Under the pieces are notes generated by a model, which worked only from the letters and a program-made list of their open reading frames with translations, searched no databases and was not told the origin of the DNA. The translations under genes and the position numbers were made by a program. From Gautieria morchelliformis (lineage: Eukaryota > Basidiomycota > Agaricomycetes > Gomphales > Gomphaceae): a stretch of 64,000 bases of DNA. This document shows positions 1 to 11,195 of the stretch, in pieces (within the stretch, counting starts at the first letter, position 1; each line of letters starts with the position of its first letter). The DNA lies in NCBI GenBank assembly GCA_015179125.1, contig WHVA01000303.1, positions 62,001 to 126,000 on the forward strand, written 5' to 3'.

Positions 1-420
1 GAAGCTGGTGTCAATTCACAGCCAAAGAAGCCCAGAGACACACAGAAAGACACCCAGAGACACACAGAGACACACAGAATGACACCCAGAGACACACAGA
101 AAGACACCAAGAGCCCAGCCAAAGCAGTAGTAAGCCCACCACAGCCAGAACACAGGAGGACACCAGTGGGGAGTGCGGTTCTGCAGCATCGCTCTCTTTA
201 TACCAAGCGAAGGGTCGTGCACGGACCAACCTCGCGTATGGTCGCCAACAGGTCACGTGACCTGGAACGCTGCTGTGCAGCGTTTGTAACTCGTGGCTGT
301 CGCTTGCCGCTGACCTAAACAGACCGGGGGGCTCGCGGCTGCGCCGCTCGCGCGCTCCGCTGACAGACCAAGCATTGGTCAGCAGCGCCCACAACCCACT
401 GAGCGCGTTTAACTCTTAGA
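1..420 (-). mobile_element. Helitron 5' segment, continues beyond the window
   Basis: Read on the minus strand this begins with TCTAAGAG at 420, directly after the CTAG end of the next element at 421, so it starts as a Helitron should (5' TC). A block reading CGCCCACAACCCAC on the plus strand (387-400) recurs at about 4506 and 10627, inside the other two Helitron 5' ends. A GC-rich palindromic motif (CTCGCGGCTGCGCCGCTCG) recurs near 4440 and, in variant form, near 10560. Positions 20-120 are CACAGAGA-type simple repeats. No gene is supported here. The element's 3' end lies outside the window. Confidence 0.6.
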
Positions 421-619
421 CTAGGTGGATACCCGCGCTTCGCGCGGGGGTGCAAGTCAAACACCTCGGTAAGGTCAAATGCATCAGCAAGGTCAAACGC
501 CTTGGGTAAATCAAACTTGGGATAAGTCAAACACATTTGGATAAGAAATTTTCTTTCAGATAAGTAAAATGCATCTTATTGATTGACAGTAGCTCTAAGT
601 AACACATCAAGGTAGGTAA
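421..619 (-). mobile_element. Helitron 3' terminus with hairpin
   Basis: On the minus strand the sequence ends with a perfect hairpin, CCCGCGC-GAA-GCGCGGG (about 432-448), then TATCCAC and CTAG at 421. That is the canonical Helitron 3' structure: a GC-rich hairpin about ten bases before CTRR. The same 3' region recurs at 1917-2060 and 4546-4715, including a run near 590-615 rich in 'aagtaacacatcaaggtagg'. An LTR fragment begins at 620, so the interior of this copy is displaced or lost. Confidence 0.65.
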
Positions 620-1916
620 TGTTATGACCATGCTGCTTGACCAACTCTGGTACCTCCATGCCTCCTCTGGCTCTATTCCGCAATGTCCACACTTTGACCT
701 TTTGATCCCCTTGTTCTTTACTATTCACATACTTCCCCTTTTGACTCTATTCACCGGCGTTCCCTACTTGACCCTTAGCATAGCAAGTCCGGAGCATCAG
801 GAGATCCATTTGTTCCACTATCAATGTTATGACTGTTCCCCTCAACCATCTCCGCCATATCCGCATATCCTCCGCACCACCTCTGCACTGCCTCTGCACC
901 ACCTCCGACTCTATTCCACAACATCCACACCATCCGAAACCCTCTACCTCGACCCTTGTGATTTCAGTACCCCTGGCCACCTCCAGATACCGGCCCCCAT
1001 ACTCGACCCTGAACACAGCAAGATACCATTTCCGTAATTCTGTTTCTTCCGAGGCCTATTGTACTTACTTGCCTTGTTCTTTGCCATTGTACTTACCCTA
1101 CCCTGCACCCCCCTTGTCATCCCATTGTTCCGCATTAGTTACTTGCCCCGCATGTCTATCCGATTCCTGCACTCTCCAGAATTTGCTTAGTACCATACCA
1201 TTACCTGTTGCTTCAGCTCTTTGTATAAAACCCCCTCATGTATGTCTCCATTCCTGCAATCAGATAATCAACTTCGATATGTGATTCCCTTCGCACTGTC
1301 TCCTGTTCTTAGCACAGCGAGTTTTGCTAGTCTTGTCTCCTTCCGCTCTCGACCCTCTGTCCTCCGCCTCTTCCGACCTTTGTTCTCCGACCCTCGAACC
1401 TTGACTCTCAGTACTCTGTTCCCGACTTCTGCCTTCTCCGATATCCGCAAGTCAATCCCGAAATACTTAGGATGGTAGTTCATCAGGGGCACAACACATA
1501 AGTTGAAGCCGTTGTCCTTTCCAGTTCCGACCTCTGTGAATTCCAATACGTAACAATCAATTAGACACACATTCCCCTTGTTCTTTTGCCTATTGATTGT
1601 TCTTAGTTCCACCCGGCACCCCCTTGTAGTTCCTCTTGTTCCGTATTAGTTACTTACTCCATTTATCCTAGTTACTTTTGCTTGCACTGGAATTGCTTAC
1701 CTCTACCTTCTGACATGTTGTCTCAGCTCTTTGTATAAAACCCAGTCATGTGTGCCTCTATTCTGCAATCAGATAATTGACTTTGATATGTGACTCCCTT
1801 TGCACTGTTTCCTATTCTTACCACAGCAAGTACTTGCAAGGCCTTTGTCTCTCTGACCTCTGCCTTCCAACTCGATTTCTGATATCCCATTTAACTCAAT
1901 TCTTGACCCCTTACCT
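620..1916 (+). mobile_element. LTR retrotransposon relic (outer LTR) interrupted by a second LTR
   Basis: Starts TGTTATGACC at 620, the start of the same LTR family as 825-1555. Beyond the inner LTR the outer copy resumes at about 1561. It repeats the family's internal landmarks at 1608-1830: the block ending CCGTATTAG, the 'ctttgtataaaaccc' TATA region at about 1730 and the 'cagataattgactttgatatgtg' block. The inner LTR has the same landmarks about 505 bases earlier. The outer copy is cut off at the Helitron end at 1917, so its 3' end and target duplication cannot be seen. No coding sequence. Confidence 0.55.
825..1555 (+). mobile_element. Solo LTR, 731 bp, TSD ATCAA
   Basis: Begins TGTTATGACTG and ends ATACGTAACA, a TGTTA...TAACA terminal inverted pair. 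It is flanked by an exact 5-bp duplication ATCAA at 820-824 and 1556-1560. It contains a TATA-type promoter (ctttgtataaaacc, about 1220-1233). It belongs to the same family as the solo LTR at 48644-49333 (shared blocks: TATA region, 'gatatgtgattcccttcgc', 'gaaatacttaggatggtag'). It lies inside an older LTR of the same family. No internal coding region is attached, so it is a product of LTR-LTR recombination. Confidence 0.85.
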
Positions 1917-2039
1917 CTAGGTGGATACCCATGCTTCACACGGGGGTGTAGGTCAAACGCATTGGGTAAATCAAACTTGGGATAAGTAAAACACATCTCA
2001 TTGCAATTGAAAGTAGCTATAAGTAACACATCAAGATAG

Positions 2040-3260
2040 GTAATGTCTCTACGCATGTCTGCATGTGCCCAAGTATAGTGTGCATAGCCTTGAATATAGC
2101 ATGCTTATTGTGTCCCTGGTTTGTAACATGCACACATAACATGTCCCCAAGTATAGTGTGCGTAGCATGTCCTCCATGCATAGTGTGTCTCCACATGTAG
2201 CATGTCACCAAGTACAGTGTGCATGGTGTGTCCCACATGCATAGCATGTCCCTGGTTTGTAGCATGTCCCCAAACATAGTGTGTCCATAAATTATAGCAT
2301 GTGTGTCCCCCATGCATAGCGTGTCCACATGTGTAGCATGTCCCTACATGTAGTGTGTGTAGCATCTCCCTCAAATATAGTGTGCAAAGTGTGTCCCCAA
2401 TGCATAACATGTCCCCCAAGTATAGTGTGCATAGCATGTCCTTTGTTTGTAGCGTGTCCCCCAAGTATAGCATGTGTAGAATGTCCCTTGTTTGTAGTGT
2501 TTTCCCCTGTAGTGTGTCCCTTGTTCGTACCGTGTCCCCCAAGCATAGTGTGTCCCCACATATAGTGTGCACATCCCCATGCATAGTGTGCGTGTGCCCA
2601 TGCATAGCCTGTGTGTCCCATCCCCCAAGCATAGTGTGTCCCCACATGCAGCATGTCACCAAGTACAGTGTGTGTGGCATGTCCCACATGCATAACATAT
2701 CCCTCAAGTATTTTGTGTGCAGCATGTCCCTAAATTATAGCATGTGTGTCCCCCATGCATAGCATGTCCACATGTGTAGCATCTCCCTACACATAGTGTG
2801 TGTAGCCTCTCCCTCAAGTATAGTGTGCACAGTGTGTCCCCCATGCATAACATGTCCCCCATAGAATGTCCCTTGTTTTTCCCCATGCATAGTGTGCGTA
2901 GTGTGTCTCTTGTTTGTACCGTGTCCCCCAATCATAGTATGTCTGTCCCCAAGCATAGTATGTCCCCAAGCATAGTATGTCCCCAAGCATAGTATGTCCC
3001 CAAGCATAGTGTATCCCACCATATAGTGTGCACATCCCCATACATAGTGTGTGTGTGCCCATGCATAGCATGCTTGTCCCCATGCACAACACGCATGTCT
3101 CCACGCCTAACGTGCATGTCTCCACACCTAACATGCATGTCTTCACGCCTAACATACATGTCTCCATGCATAACATATGTGTCTCCATGCATAGTGTGCG
3201 TGTCCCATGCATAGTGTGTGTAGCATGTCCCAATGGCATGTGTAGCATAGCACAAGGGCC
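2040..3260. repeat. Minisatellite of about 20-45-bp units
   Basis: About 1.2 kb of imperfect tandem units built from short phrases such as CATAGTGTGTCCCC, CAAGTATAGTGTG, ATAGCATGTCCC and CATGCATAG. A homogenised stretch at 2945-3010 repeats 'caagcatagtatgtcccc' four times. A variant with units such as 'tctccatgcataacatatg' follows at 3090-3200. Low stop content in every frame produces long spurious ORFs on both strands with repetitive peptides, which are not genes. Confidence 0.85.
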
Positions 3261-3399
3261 CCAAAGTGAAGCAAGCAGAGGCTGTTACTTATCATTTACT
3301 TTTCGCAAACTCAGGGACATGTATCAATATCTATTTTGTGACATATACAGACATAAATAAAATAGTAAAGGAAGCCATATTTAAGCAGCTGCTGTCATT

Positions 3400-3900
3400 A
3401 GTTTTAACAAAGTCAGGATTATCTCAAAACAAATGTCCAGTATGTTTAAGCTGAAGTTGTTATTAATTTTAGCAAAGTCAAGATTATGTATTTTTTGAAA
3501 AATGTCAAAAAAATGCACTGTACATTTAAGCTCCAACTGTTGTCAATTTTCATAAAGTCAGGATAATTTATTGACATCTATCTGCGAAAAAATGTCAACA
3601 AAGTACAGTACATTGAAGCAGAAGTTGTTATTAATGCCCAGCCAAAGCCAGAGAAGCCCAGAGACTGACAGAGAAACCCAGAGCCCAGCCAAAGCCATAG
3701 TAAGCCAGCCACCAGTATAGCCAGAGAAGGAGTGCCTGGCAGCTTTACAGTAAATAAAACAACAAAACAAACCACATTTAAAAGCAGAACATATTGCCAT
3801 TAATTTTAGAAGAAACTTATTGATGCCTATTTTCGAAAAAAACCTGAAAAATATATGTATCAAAATACATTTTTTTCAGCAGTCTTGGGATTTTATTTAA
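3400..3900. repeat. Degenerate AT-rich direct repeats, about 110 bp
   Basis: Three or four diverged copies of a unit containing 'aaagtcaggat', an AT-rich stretch, 'gcgaaaaaatgtca', 'gtacattgaagc' and 'agttgttattaatt'. The same 'caaagtcagg ... atttatt ... aaatgtca' design appears in the tandem pair at 9766-9996 inside the autonomous Helitron, which links this non-autonomous copy to it. Confidence 0.5.
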
Positions 3901-4079
3901 ATCTATTTTCGAAAAAAATAACAAAAATATAAAGCAAATGTGAATACAATATGATAAAAAAAAAGGAACCAATAAAATTACAAACACAAATCAAATCAAA
4001 TACATTGGAATGCATTAAAAAAGAGATATTACTTACCAATAGATAGTCAGCCAACCAAAGCCATAGACAGCCAGCCAGC

Positions 4080-4215
4080 TAAAGGAGGAGACAGCAGACA
4101 GAGCAGACAGCAGACAGCACCCAGAGCAGACAGAGCACAGAGCAGACAGCGGACAGAGCACAGAGCAGACAGCACAGAGCACAGAGCAGACAGAGCACAT
4201 AGCAGACAGCAGACA
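4080..4215. repeat. AGACAG/AGCACAG tandem array
   Basis: Short tandem repeat made of 'cagacagagcacagag' units and shorter AGACAG steps. It is noncoding and lies just inside the 5' part of the non-autonomous Helitron. Confidence 0.75.
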
Positions 4216-4689
4216 GAGGAATCGCCGGTTGGGCAGGTTCCTGGCGTTATGTCCTTACCGTTTGGCCTTTATACCGTGCGCGCATGTCGTGCATGGACCA
4301 CACTCACGTATGCGCGCTCTGGTCGCGAACGGGTCACGTGACCACTGCGCAGCGTTCTCTCGCGGCTGCGCCGCTCGCCGCTGACCTAATTTGGAACGCA
4401 AACGGTCACGTGACCATGCTGCGCAGCGTTCTTGGCTCGCGGCTGCGCCGCTCGCGCGCTCCGCTGACAAACTAATGACCAAGCATTGGTCAGCATTGGT
4501 CAGCGCGCCCACAACCTCCCACCGTGCTACTTTCACCTATAGGAACAAGGTGGATACCCGCGCTTCGCGCGGGGGTGCAAGTCAAACACATCAGTAAGTC
4601 TAATGCATCGGTAAGTCTAACATATCAGTAAGGTCAAGTGCATTGGGGAAAATCAAAGTAATCAATTTGCATCAAGTAGATATCAGAAA

Positions 4690-7600
4690 TCAAGGAGCTC
4701 TAAGTAATACATCTTTATATACAATGTTGGTTGTGTTCAAACCCTCCTCAAGCAAGACCTTCACTTTGTTCCAGCTTGTTCCCCTTGAAACACCAACATA
4801 CAACTGACCATGTCCAAACACTGGATATCTCAGGTCAAGCCCAACCGTACCCAAAGACTGTCCCTGAGACTTGTTGATGGTCATTGCAAATGCCACACGC
4901 ACTGGAAACTGTCTCCTCTGCAGCACAAATGGTAATTCCCCCTCTGATGGTGAAATGGTGATCCTGGGGATGAAAGCAGTATTTCCTGCACGTGGACCTG
5001 AGATGATCCTGACCTCCAACACTCTATTCCTCATCCTCACCAACCGCAACCTTGTCCCATTGCATAGTCCTTGCTTCTTATCCAAATTGCGCAACATCAT
5101 CAGAGGCACTCCAGGCTTGACTTCCAAGTGAGCAGGAGGAAGACTGCCCATCTCTATGGAATTCAGATACTCCACAGGATACTGCTCTGCAAAGTCAGTT
5201 TCCTTGACAGAATCTGCACAGTGGAAGACCTGAGCATCACCTGGAAACTGCCTCAACACCATGGAATTGATCTCATTGACCTCAATATTTCTGGGACAGA
5301 GGATGGCCCGCTCTAAAAAATAATTGTCCTGGGCAGGGATTGCATTTCCAATGCCAGGGTATATTTCCTGGATCAGCTCTGCAATTCCAGGGCCACAAAC
5401 CATGTGAGGAGGGAGTGAGAACGTATGATCTAGTGGGAGATCCTTTCCCTGACCCACATTCTGCAGCCATTCTGCAAACCTGGCTCTGTCAGGGTCATTT
5501 CTCACCCGCATGTTCTCTGTCAGATGGAGGACCTTGATCCTTGGCCACAGATATGACTTCTGAAGGGTAGCTCCCACGATATCCTCCTTGGAGCCTTTGG
5601 GGACAATTGGCAGAGTCTGCTGAAAGTCACCTCCAAAGGCAACCGTGATGCCACCAAAGGGTCTGTCAGGCTGGTCAAGGAAATCCCTCAGTGTCCTGTC
5701 AATGGCCTCTATGGCATGGCGATGCTGCATTGCAGCCTCATCCCAAATGATGAGCCTGGCCAGTCTCAGCATATCAGCCTGGTCAGAGTTCTTTTTGATG
5801 GAGGAGAGAGAGCCCTCATGGACAGGAATTGGAATTCCAAGCATGCTGTGAGAGGTTGTCCCATTAGTGAGGATAAGTGCAGCCATTGCAGATGAGGCTA
5901 CAGCAAGCACAATGAGACTCTCCGCTCTACAGGAGTGGATTAGGGTGTTCCATGTGAATGATTTCCCAGCGCCCCCTGAGCCAGTGACGAAAAACATTTG
6001 TCCGTTAGGTTTCCCCTGAGCATCTATGTCCAGTGCCGACCGTAATATCTGATCATGCGCAGACCTTTGCCCCTCATTCAGCTTGGGAACCTCCTCATCA
6101 GCCATCTGCCTCTCTTGAACAGGGTCATAGTCCCTCTGCTCAGCTATGAACCTGTTTCCAATCAGGACCTCCCACTCGCCTACCACCCGAGGCATATCTT
6201 TAAAGCTGCTCAAGGACATGCCATTACGCTGAAGGAGTTTATCCAAGAGAAAGAGGCCAAAATCATAGACCTGATCATCCCGTGGCTCCTGGATATTGTG
6301 TCTGACTTGGAGCCGATGTCTGAGATCATCACATATGTGCTCCTTGAAGGCGTCCCATAGTCTGTCAGGTTGTGAGGGAATGCAATGACCAAGGATGGTG
6401 GCAAAGAGATGTCTGAGCTGAGCGCCTGTTTTCATGCCACTGGCTTCCTGGAGACACAACCTCCACTCCTGATCATCCTCCAGAAGTCCCCTGGCAAGAC
6501 AGGCCTCCTTGTAAGTAGCACATTGTATGCCATCCACCGTCCTAAGCTCCTCAAAGGATCTGGCCCCCTTGACCACCGTGAGGAGAGTGCGCAAATAAAA
6601 TCTCTCTCCTGATTTTGGGCTTGCAAAGTGAAGGCGTCCAATGCTATATCCCCTTTGACGTGGTGTCCATACCCTTTCCTCTTTTTCCAGGTAAAATGCT
6701 CAGGAAAATCCACATAGAGCACATCGCGTGCATGAGGGTAGGCAGCATTGGCCTCAAAGTAAGCCATGAGCGCTGTCTTTGACCCCTCGACCCTGTTCAT
6801 GATGGTGAGCGGATCAGCATCAGGATTGAAAACGACTGATTGCTGGTCTTTTTCATGGACTGGGAGTGCCATGACTCAGGCACCTGGGTGTGGATTTCCC
6901 GCTCCAGCAACCTCCAACAGGCCTCATGAGCACTGACATAGCGAGCGTCCAGGTACTTCTTTATCTCATCATGGTCGACACCAAACTCCATCGTGGTCCG
7001 ATCGTGGCCCTTGTATAGATACTTGTGGATATACTTGACGCACCTCACACTGAAGGTGAATTCAAGGTTGATGTGACACCAGAGTTTGAGCAAGAGCAGA
7101 GCAGAGTATGGCACAACCCATCTGTTGTCCAGCATGTCACCTCTGACATTGTGCAGCCTTCCATCATTGCGACGACGATATTTTGGATATCATCTACATT
7201 CACAACGGTCTCCTCACAGAATGGCTTTGGGAAGCCTTTCTTGCACTTGCCATTTTCCATGCAAGGTGCATTTGGATTCATTTGTCCACAGGGACCATGT
7301 GTCATCAGCTCACAGACCAACTGGTAGAGGACAGGATGTGTCTCTGGATCAGGGAACTCTGCTGAAATCATAGAATCCACCTCATGTGGATGTTTGACCT
7401 TGGACTCCCTATCGAACCAGGTCAGCAGGTGCATGTGTGGGAGCCCCCTCTTCTGGAATTCAATAGTGTGAACGCGAGCGACAGTTTCTCCAAAGATCTT
7501 GTCCTTGACGATCAAGTCAATGAGGTATTTCTTTTTGAGGTGAAACACCCGCGACACCAGGTCAGGTCTGTCCTGAGCAGTTTGTCCAGGGAGCAACTCG

Positions 7601-9600
7601 GCCACTATCTCATCCCACTTTGGATTGGCAGTCATGGTAATAAATAAATCAGGGGGACCCTTCTTTGTTGCAATGGCCAGGGAGTTCTGGCAGTTTTGAT
7701 TCATGTCCCGTGTACTTCCTTGAAATGTCGCAGGCAGAATGACTTTTATGCCCAAGCTGTTTGCATCTCCAATGTCATTGTCCAAGCCTCCATATGAATC
7801 TACCATCTGGTTATACTGCTCAGCACGCAGAGTGTGTTGATTGGCCCTGATCCACCTCAGCCTGCTTTGCTCTGCAGCAGCCCAGGAGTCTACAATGTAC
7901 TGCTGGAACAATTTGCCACCACGCAGGAGTGTTGTAGGTTCTCTCGCTCTCTGGAACAGACGATACGCATGGTACTGTATTTGGGTGACCTGTGTCCGTC
8001 TGTTTGGATTGGGATTGGCCTGCCGAGCACGCTCTGGCTCATGATAAGGAATACCTGGTTCCCATCCCAACTCTCCCTTGGGAAAGAGCAAGACATAGTG
8101 CAGAGAGGCATAGTTTGCATTGGTATCCAATACCCTTCTGAAAGGTCCACCTCTGAGCTGGACTATAATATCCCTAGGTTCAGGGTCGATGCCATCTCCA
8201 GGAAGAACGACTGCAATCTCATCTGCAGTTGGGACATTATATCTCCTAGGATCCCTGTGTGCCCTGTATGTGAGCCTTGCCTGGATGTCACCATTCTGTT
8301 CTTGAGCTCTGAGCCTCTCAGCTGCTTGTTTATATGTGCGCACATGAGGATTGCATAGCAGGAGCATTTCCTGCAAGTCTCCCATGATAGTTGGAGACAG
8401 ACGCTCATTACGATTCTTTCTCTTTGCCAAAGCCAGTGCAGGATCATATATGTAAAGCTGGGCATACTTTGGATCGTCTTCATTGTCAGGGAGGAGAGAG
8501 CCATGGAGATGATACAGTTCACCCTGTAGCTTGAGCACATATGGACCAGACCCTCCCGAAGCAAATCTTGGTCAAAGTCGGCCCCCACAGAAGTGAATGC
8601 AAACGCAGCATTATACTGCCTGATATTCTGGCGAAATCCTTTTGCCTCAGGGTCCTGGCTTCTAAGAGCTGTTTAATGGCTGAGGGGGCTCTGGCAGGTT
8701 TTCCAGCTGCACCTTTCCTTCCATACAGCAATCACCAAACCTGGGCCGCACATTTGAGGATTTCTGCAGGCGTTCTGCCATCCAGTGTAATGCTCCACAG
8801 TCAGGGCAGGGAATAACCATGCGACCCAGATCATGATGCTGCACATCTGCCTCGATTATTCTAGAGCGACCCAGTGGAATAGGAGGAGGAGGTCGCTGAG
8901 GCACTGCCGAGGTATAGGGAGTGGCTGAGGAGGCTGAGGAGGTGCAGGGAGTGGCTGAAGAGGCTGTGGAGGTGCAGGGAGCGGCTGAGGAGGTGCAGGG
9001 AATGGCTGGGAGGCTGGGGAGGCTGAGGAGGTGAGGGAGTCTCTGAGGAGGCTGAGGAGGTGGACGGAGTCGCTGAAAAGGCCGCAAAAGCGCAGGGAGT
9101 AGCGGAGGCATTGGTCTTATTGCATTGGCCTGAGCACGCAATGCTGCCACTCCTGCAGAACCTACTACAGGAGGAGGCGCTGGTTGTACAGATGCAGGCC
9201 TGTGCCTTCCCAAAGGCCGCAATGCAGCTACCTGAGCACGCAAGTCTGCAATGGCTGCTGAACCTACTATAGGAGCTGGCTGTACAGGGTCTGGCCTATT
9301 TCTTCTCAGAGGCTGTAATGGTGGGATAACTGCTAACTGAGCATGAAGGGCTGCCACCTGCTCTCCAGGACTGAGATTAGGAGGACGTGATGATGGTGCC
9401 AGCATGGGCAGACGTGAAGAGGGTGCAAGCATAGGAGGACGTGATGGCCCGGCCACAGGTTGTTGAAAAGGATCAGCGACATTGCTTCTAGGAGGAGGGT
9501 GAGGGATGGCAAAAGGCTGTGGGGGAGGGGGTGGCTGGTCCTGAGCTCTGACAGCAGCAGCAGCAAGCGCACGTGCTCTCCGATCAGTGGGCGATGTCAT
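4690..9600 (-). pseudogene. Helitron Rep-helicase (RepHel), frameshifted
   Basis: Rolling-circle replication initiator fused to a PIF1-type DNA helicase, the protein that mobilises Helitrons. Order on the minus strand: a proline-rich N-terminal region (9600-8662) with a Cys pair (CPDCGALHW); a Helitron helicase-like/Rep domain (about 8590-6890) with the HUH metal site in QKRGLPHMHLLTWF and the tyrosine motif KYIHKYLYKGHD; then a helicase (6594-4690) with Walker A GSGGAGKS and C-terminal INKSQGQSLG and YVGVSRG. The C-terminal helicase third is one open frame of 634 codons. Upstream, the protein is spread over different frames with switches near 8690-8640, 8540, 7150, 6870 and 6600, so at least four or five frameshifts have occurred and the protein is not expected to be functional. 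Start at 9600 is the first Met of the N-terminal frame. Confidence 0.8.
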
Positions 9601-9765
9601 ATGACCCTCCTGCTCCTCCCTTGCCCTTTCACGCTCCTGCTGACGATTTCTCTCTGGAGTAGATGGATACCTGAGAAATGCAGGTATAAGCTTAGAGGAA
9701 CAATCAAGCTACCACAATTCAACTTACATTTGCAAGCAGATGCTGTTGTTGTTGCTTTTTCTTGG

Positions 9766-9996
9766 GCAAAGTCAGGGGAATTTATTAATTTCTAATTAAA
9801 TAAATGTCAGACAGCTCACACCAGACCACCGAGAAATACATACATACCCAGGAAGGGACAGGTAATTGTTTGTTAAGCAAAGTCAAGGGAATTTATTAAT
9901 TTCTATTTAAAATAAAATAAATAAATGTCAGATGGCTCACACCAGACCACAGAGAAATATATACATACCAAGGAAGGGACAGGGAAATTGATTGAT
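9766..9996. repeat. Tandem pair of about 110-120-bp units
   Basis: Two head-to-tail copies (about 9766-9875 and 9876-9996). Each contains 'gcaaagtca(a)gggaatttattaatttct', 'ataaatgtcaga', 'ctcacaccagaccac' and 'ggaagggacagg'. They lie between the RepHel gene and the 5' end of the Helitron and resemble the diverged repeats at 3400-3900. Confidence 0.75.
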
Positions 9997-10661
9997 GAAA
10001 ATATCCAAGTCTTCTTCGGCTATCCAACTGGAATAATTCCAGTAAATGGTCCAGGTCCAGGTCCTGGTCCTGGGAGATGTCTTCTTCAGCCACCAGTAGT
10101 GCAAGTCAACACTAAGAGAACTGCAATGCAATTGTGGCTCCCTCTAAGGCAGCCTGGGATGACTACCTGGCTCCTTAGCAGAGAAAAAGCTGCCCCACTG
10201 AAGAGGTCAACCCCAATAGTTCACAGCAGAGATCTCCCTGGGAAGAGATCTTTTGTAGTCTACACTATATAGGCTATCTATTAATTCACTCTCACGCAAT
10301 TTTATTCTATCTACTGGGGAGAGAGGAGAGGAGGGTGGTGGTGGAGTGCGCGAAAGCGGCTGCGCAGCGTTCTGCCAGCGCAGCGCTGCTTTGAGCACGC
10401 AGACCGGCGTCAACCGCTGATAAGCTTGCGGCTGCACCGCTCGCGTGCTCCAGAACGCTGCGCAGCCGCATTGAGCGCTGGAGCCGGAAGACTGGCGCAA
10501 ACCGGCAGCCCGGCATGAACCGGTTTGGGCCAGCTGCGCCACTCGCGTCCTTGGCTTGCGGCTGCGCCGCTCGCATCCGATTGGCCAGCTGACTAATGCT
10601 GACCTAAAACCTGACATAAGCTCGACGCCCACAACCCACCGAGCTGTTTTCATATAGTGTA

Positions 10662-11067
10662 ATGTCCTCGCTGACATGCACTTCATGTTGTCCTGTACGC
10701 CTTCTTCAGTGTATGTGATATTGTCGAGCGACATAAGAGTGTACACAGAACGCTCGGTCCCCTTCTTTAGATCGCTAGGGAAGAAGCTCTGGAGTCCGAT
10801 GTGCCACATACTTGTTGTGTGCGAACTTAGAGACCACAGCTGGGATTTCCAAGTCTTCGGGAGCACATACCAATGCAGACACCTCTTAAATACAGAGTCT
10901 CTTATAGAGCATGTGCTTCCTCTCATATCATCTTCGTGCACGCGTATAGCCTTGTCCTGCCATGTTCAGAAGCCAGTTCTTCTTCTGCTTCTCAAAAGAC
11001 TTCCTCAAGCCTGCACAAAGTCGTGGAGTGTGTCTTGTCTTCCGTCTAGGTTTGTGTATGCCGAGAC
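10662..11067 (-). pseudogene. Viral-type ORF A, C-terminal part
   Basis: Continuation of the long minus-strand frame at 12366-13622 on the far side of a gag-only copia insertion. If the element and one copy of its GTCTC duplication are set aside, the frame passes directly from 12366 to 11067 and continues to the Helitron boundary at about 10661. The only interruptions are TGA codons at 11005-11007 and 10966-10968 (two more lie at 12381-12383 and 12369-12371). There is no TAA or TAG. I do not recognise the product. The C-terminus is lost at the Helitron insertion. Confidence 0.5.
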
Positions 11068-11072
11068 GTCTC

Positions 11073-11195
11073 TGTCAGAGAATCAAGCAAGATGATAGCA
11101 GGTTCCAACTGCGTGAAGAGCTAGTATACAACGCAATAACTAAAAAACCGTTTTCATGTAAATGACGTCAATATGACGTCGCTCGTATTCCAACA
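11073..11195 (-). repeat. 3' LTR of the gag-only copia element (123 bp)
   Basis: Matches the 5' LTR over its length but lacks one copy of a 22-base internal duplication ('gcaagatgatagcaggttgc' is doubled in the 5' LTR). It starts TGTCAGAG and ends CCAACA on plus. It contains a repeated TGACGTCA-like palindrome ('atgacgtcaatatgacgtc'), possibly a bZIP/ATF-type promoter site. Confidence 0.8.

Larger units (their letters stand above)
1917..4545 (-). mobile_element. Non-autonomous Helitron
   Basis: The 3' end (minus strand) is CTAG at 1917-1920, preceded by a degenerate hairpin whose arms pair partly through G-T wobbles (ACCCATGCTTCACACGGGGG on plus). The 5' end lies at about 4544 (TCCTATAGG on minus), directly abutting the 3' end of the neighbouring autonomous Helitron, and shares its GC-rich subterminal block. 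The interior has no Rep or helicase coding. It holds a minisatellite (2040-3260), AT-rich repeats with the motif 'aaagtcaggataatttattgaca' (3410-3900; a related motif is in the autonomous element at 9770-9960), and an AGACAG-type tandem array (4080-4215). Confidence 0.55.
4546..10660 (-). mobile_element. Autonomous-type Helitron, coding capacity decayed
   Basis: The minus-strand element runs from about 10660 (TACACTATATG, followed by the GGGTTGTGGGCG block also seen in the other two 5' ends) to CTTG at 4546. The hairpin CCCGCGC-GAA-GCGCGGG lies just before that 3' end. It encodes Rep and PIF1-type helicase domains (4690-9600). The 5' side (10310-10640) is GC-rich with the palindromic CGGCTGCGC/GCGCAGCCG motifs shared by the whole array. 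The 3' end abuts the 5' end of the next Helitron. The 5' end lies next to a viral-type reading frame (10662 upward), suggesting insertion into it. The 3' CTTG differs from the usual CTRR. Confidence 0.7.

Noticed and set aside
2040..3260. Long ORFs on both strands with Met/Cys/His/Trp-rich repetitive peptides
   Set aside because: They arise from the tandem minisatellite; every frame is open and the peptides only mirror the repeat unit.
2040..3260. Possible CRISPR array
   Set aside because: The units are directly tandem with no unique spacers and vary gradually; the sequence is eukaryotic.
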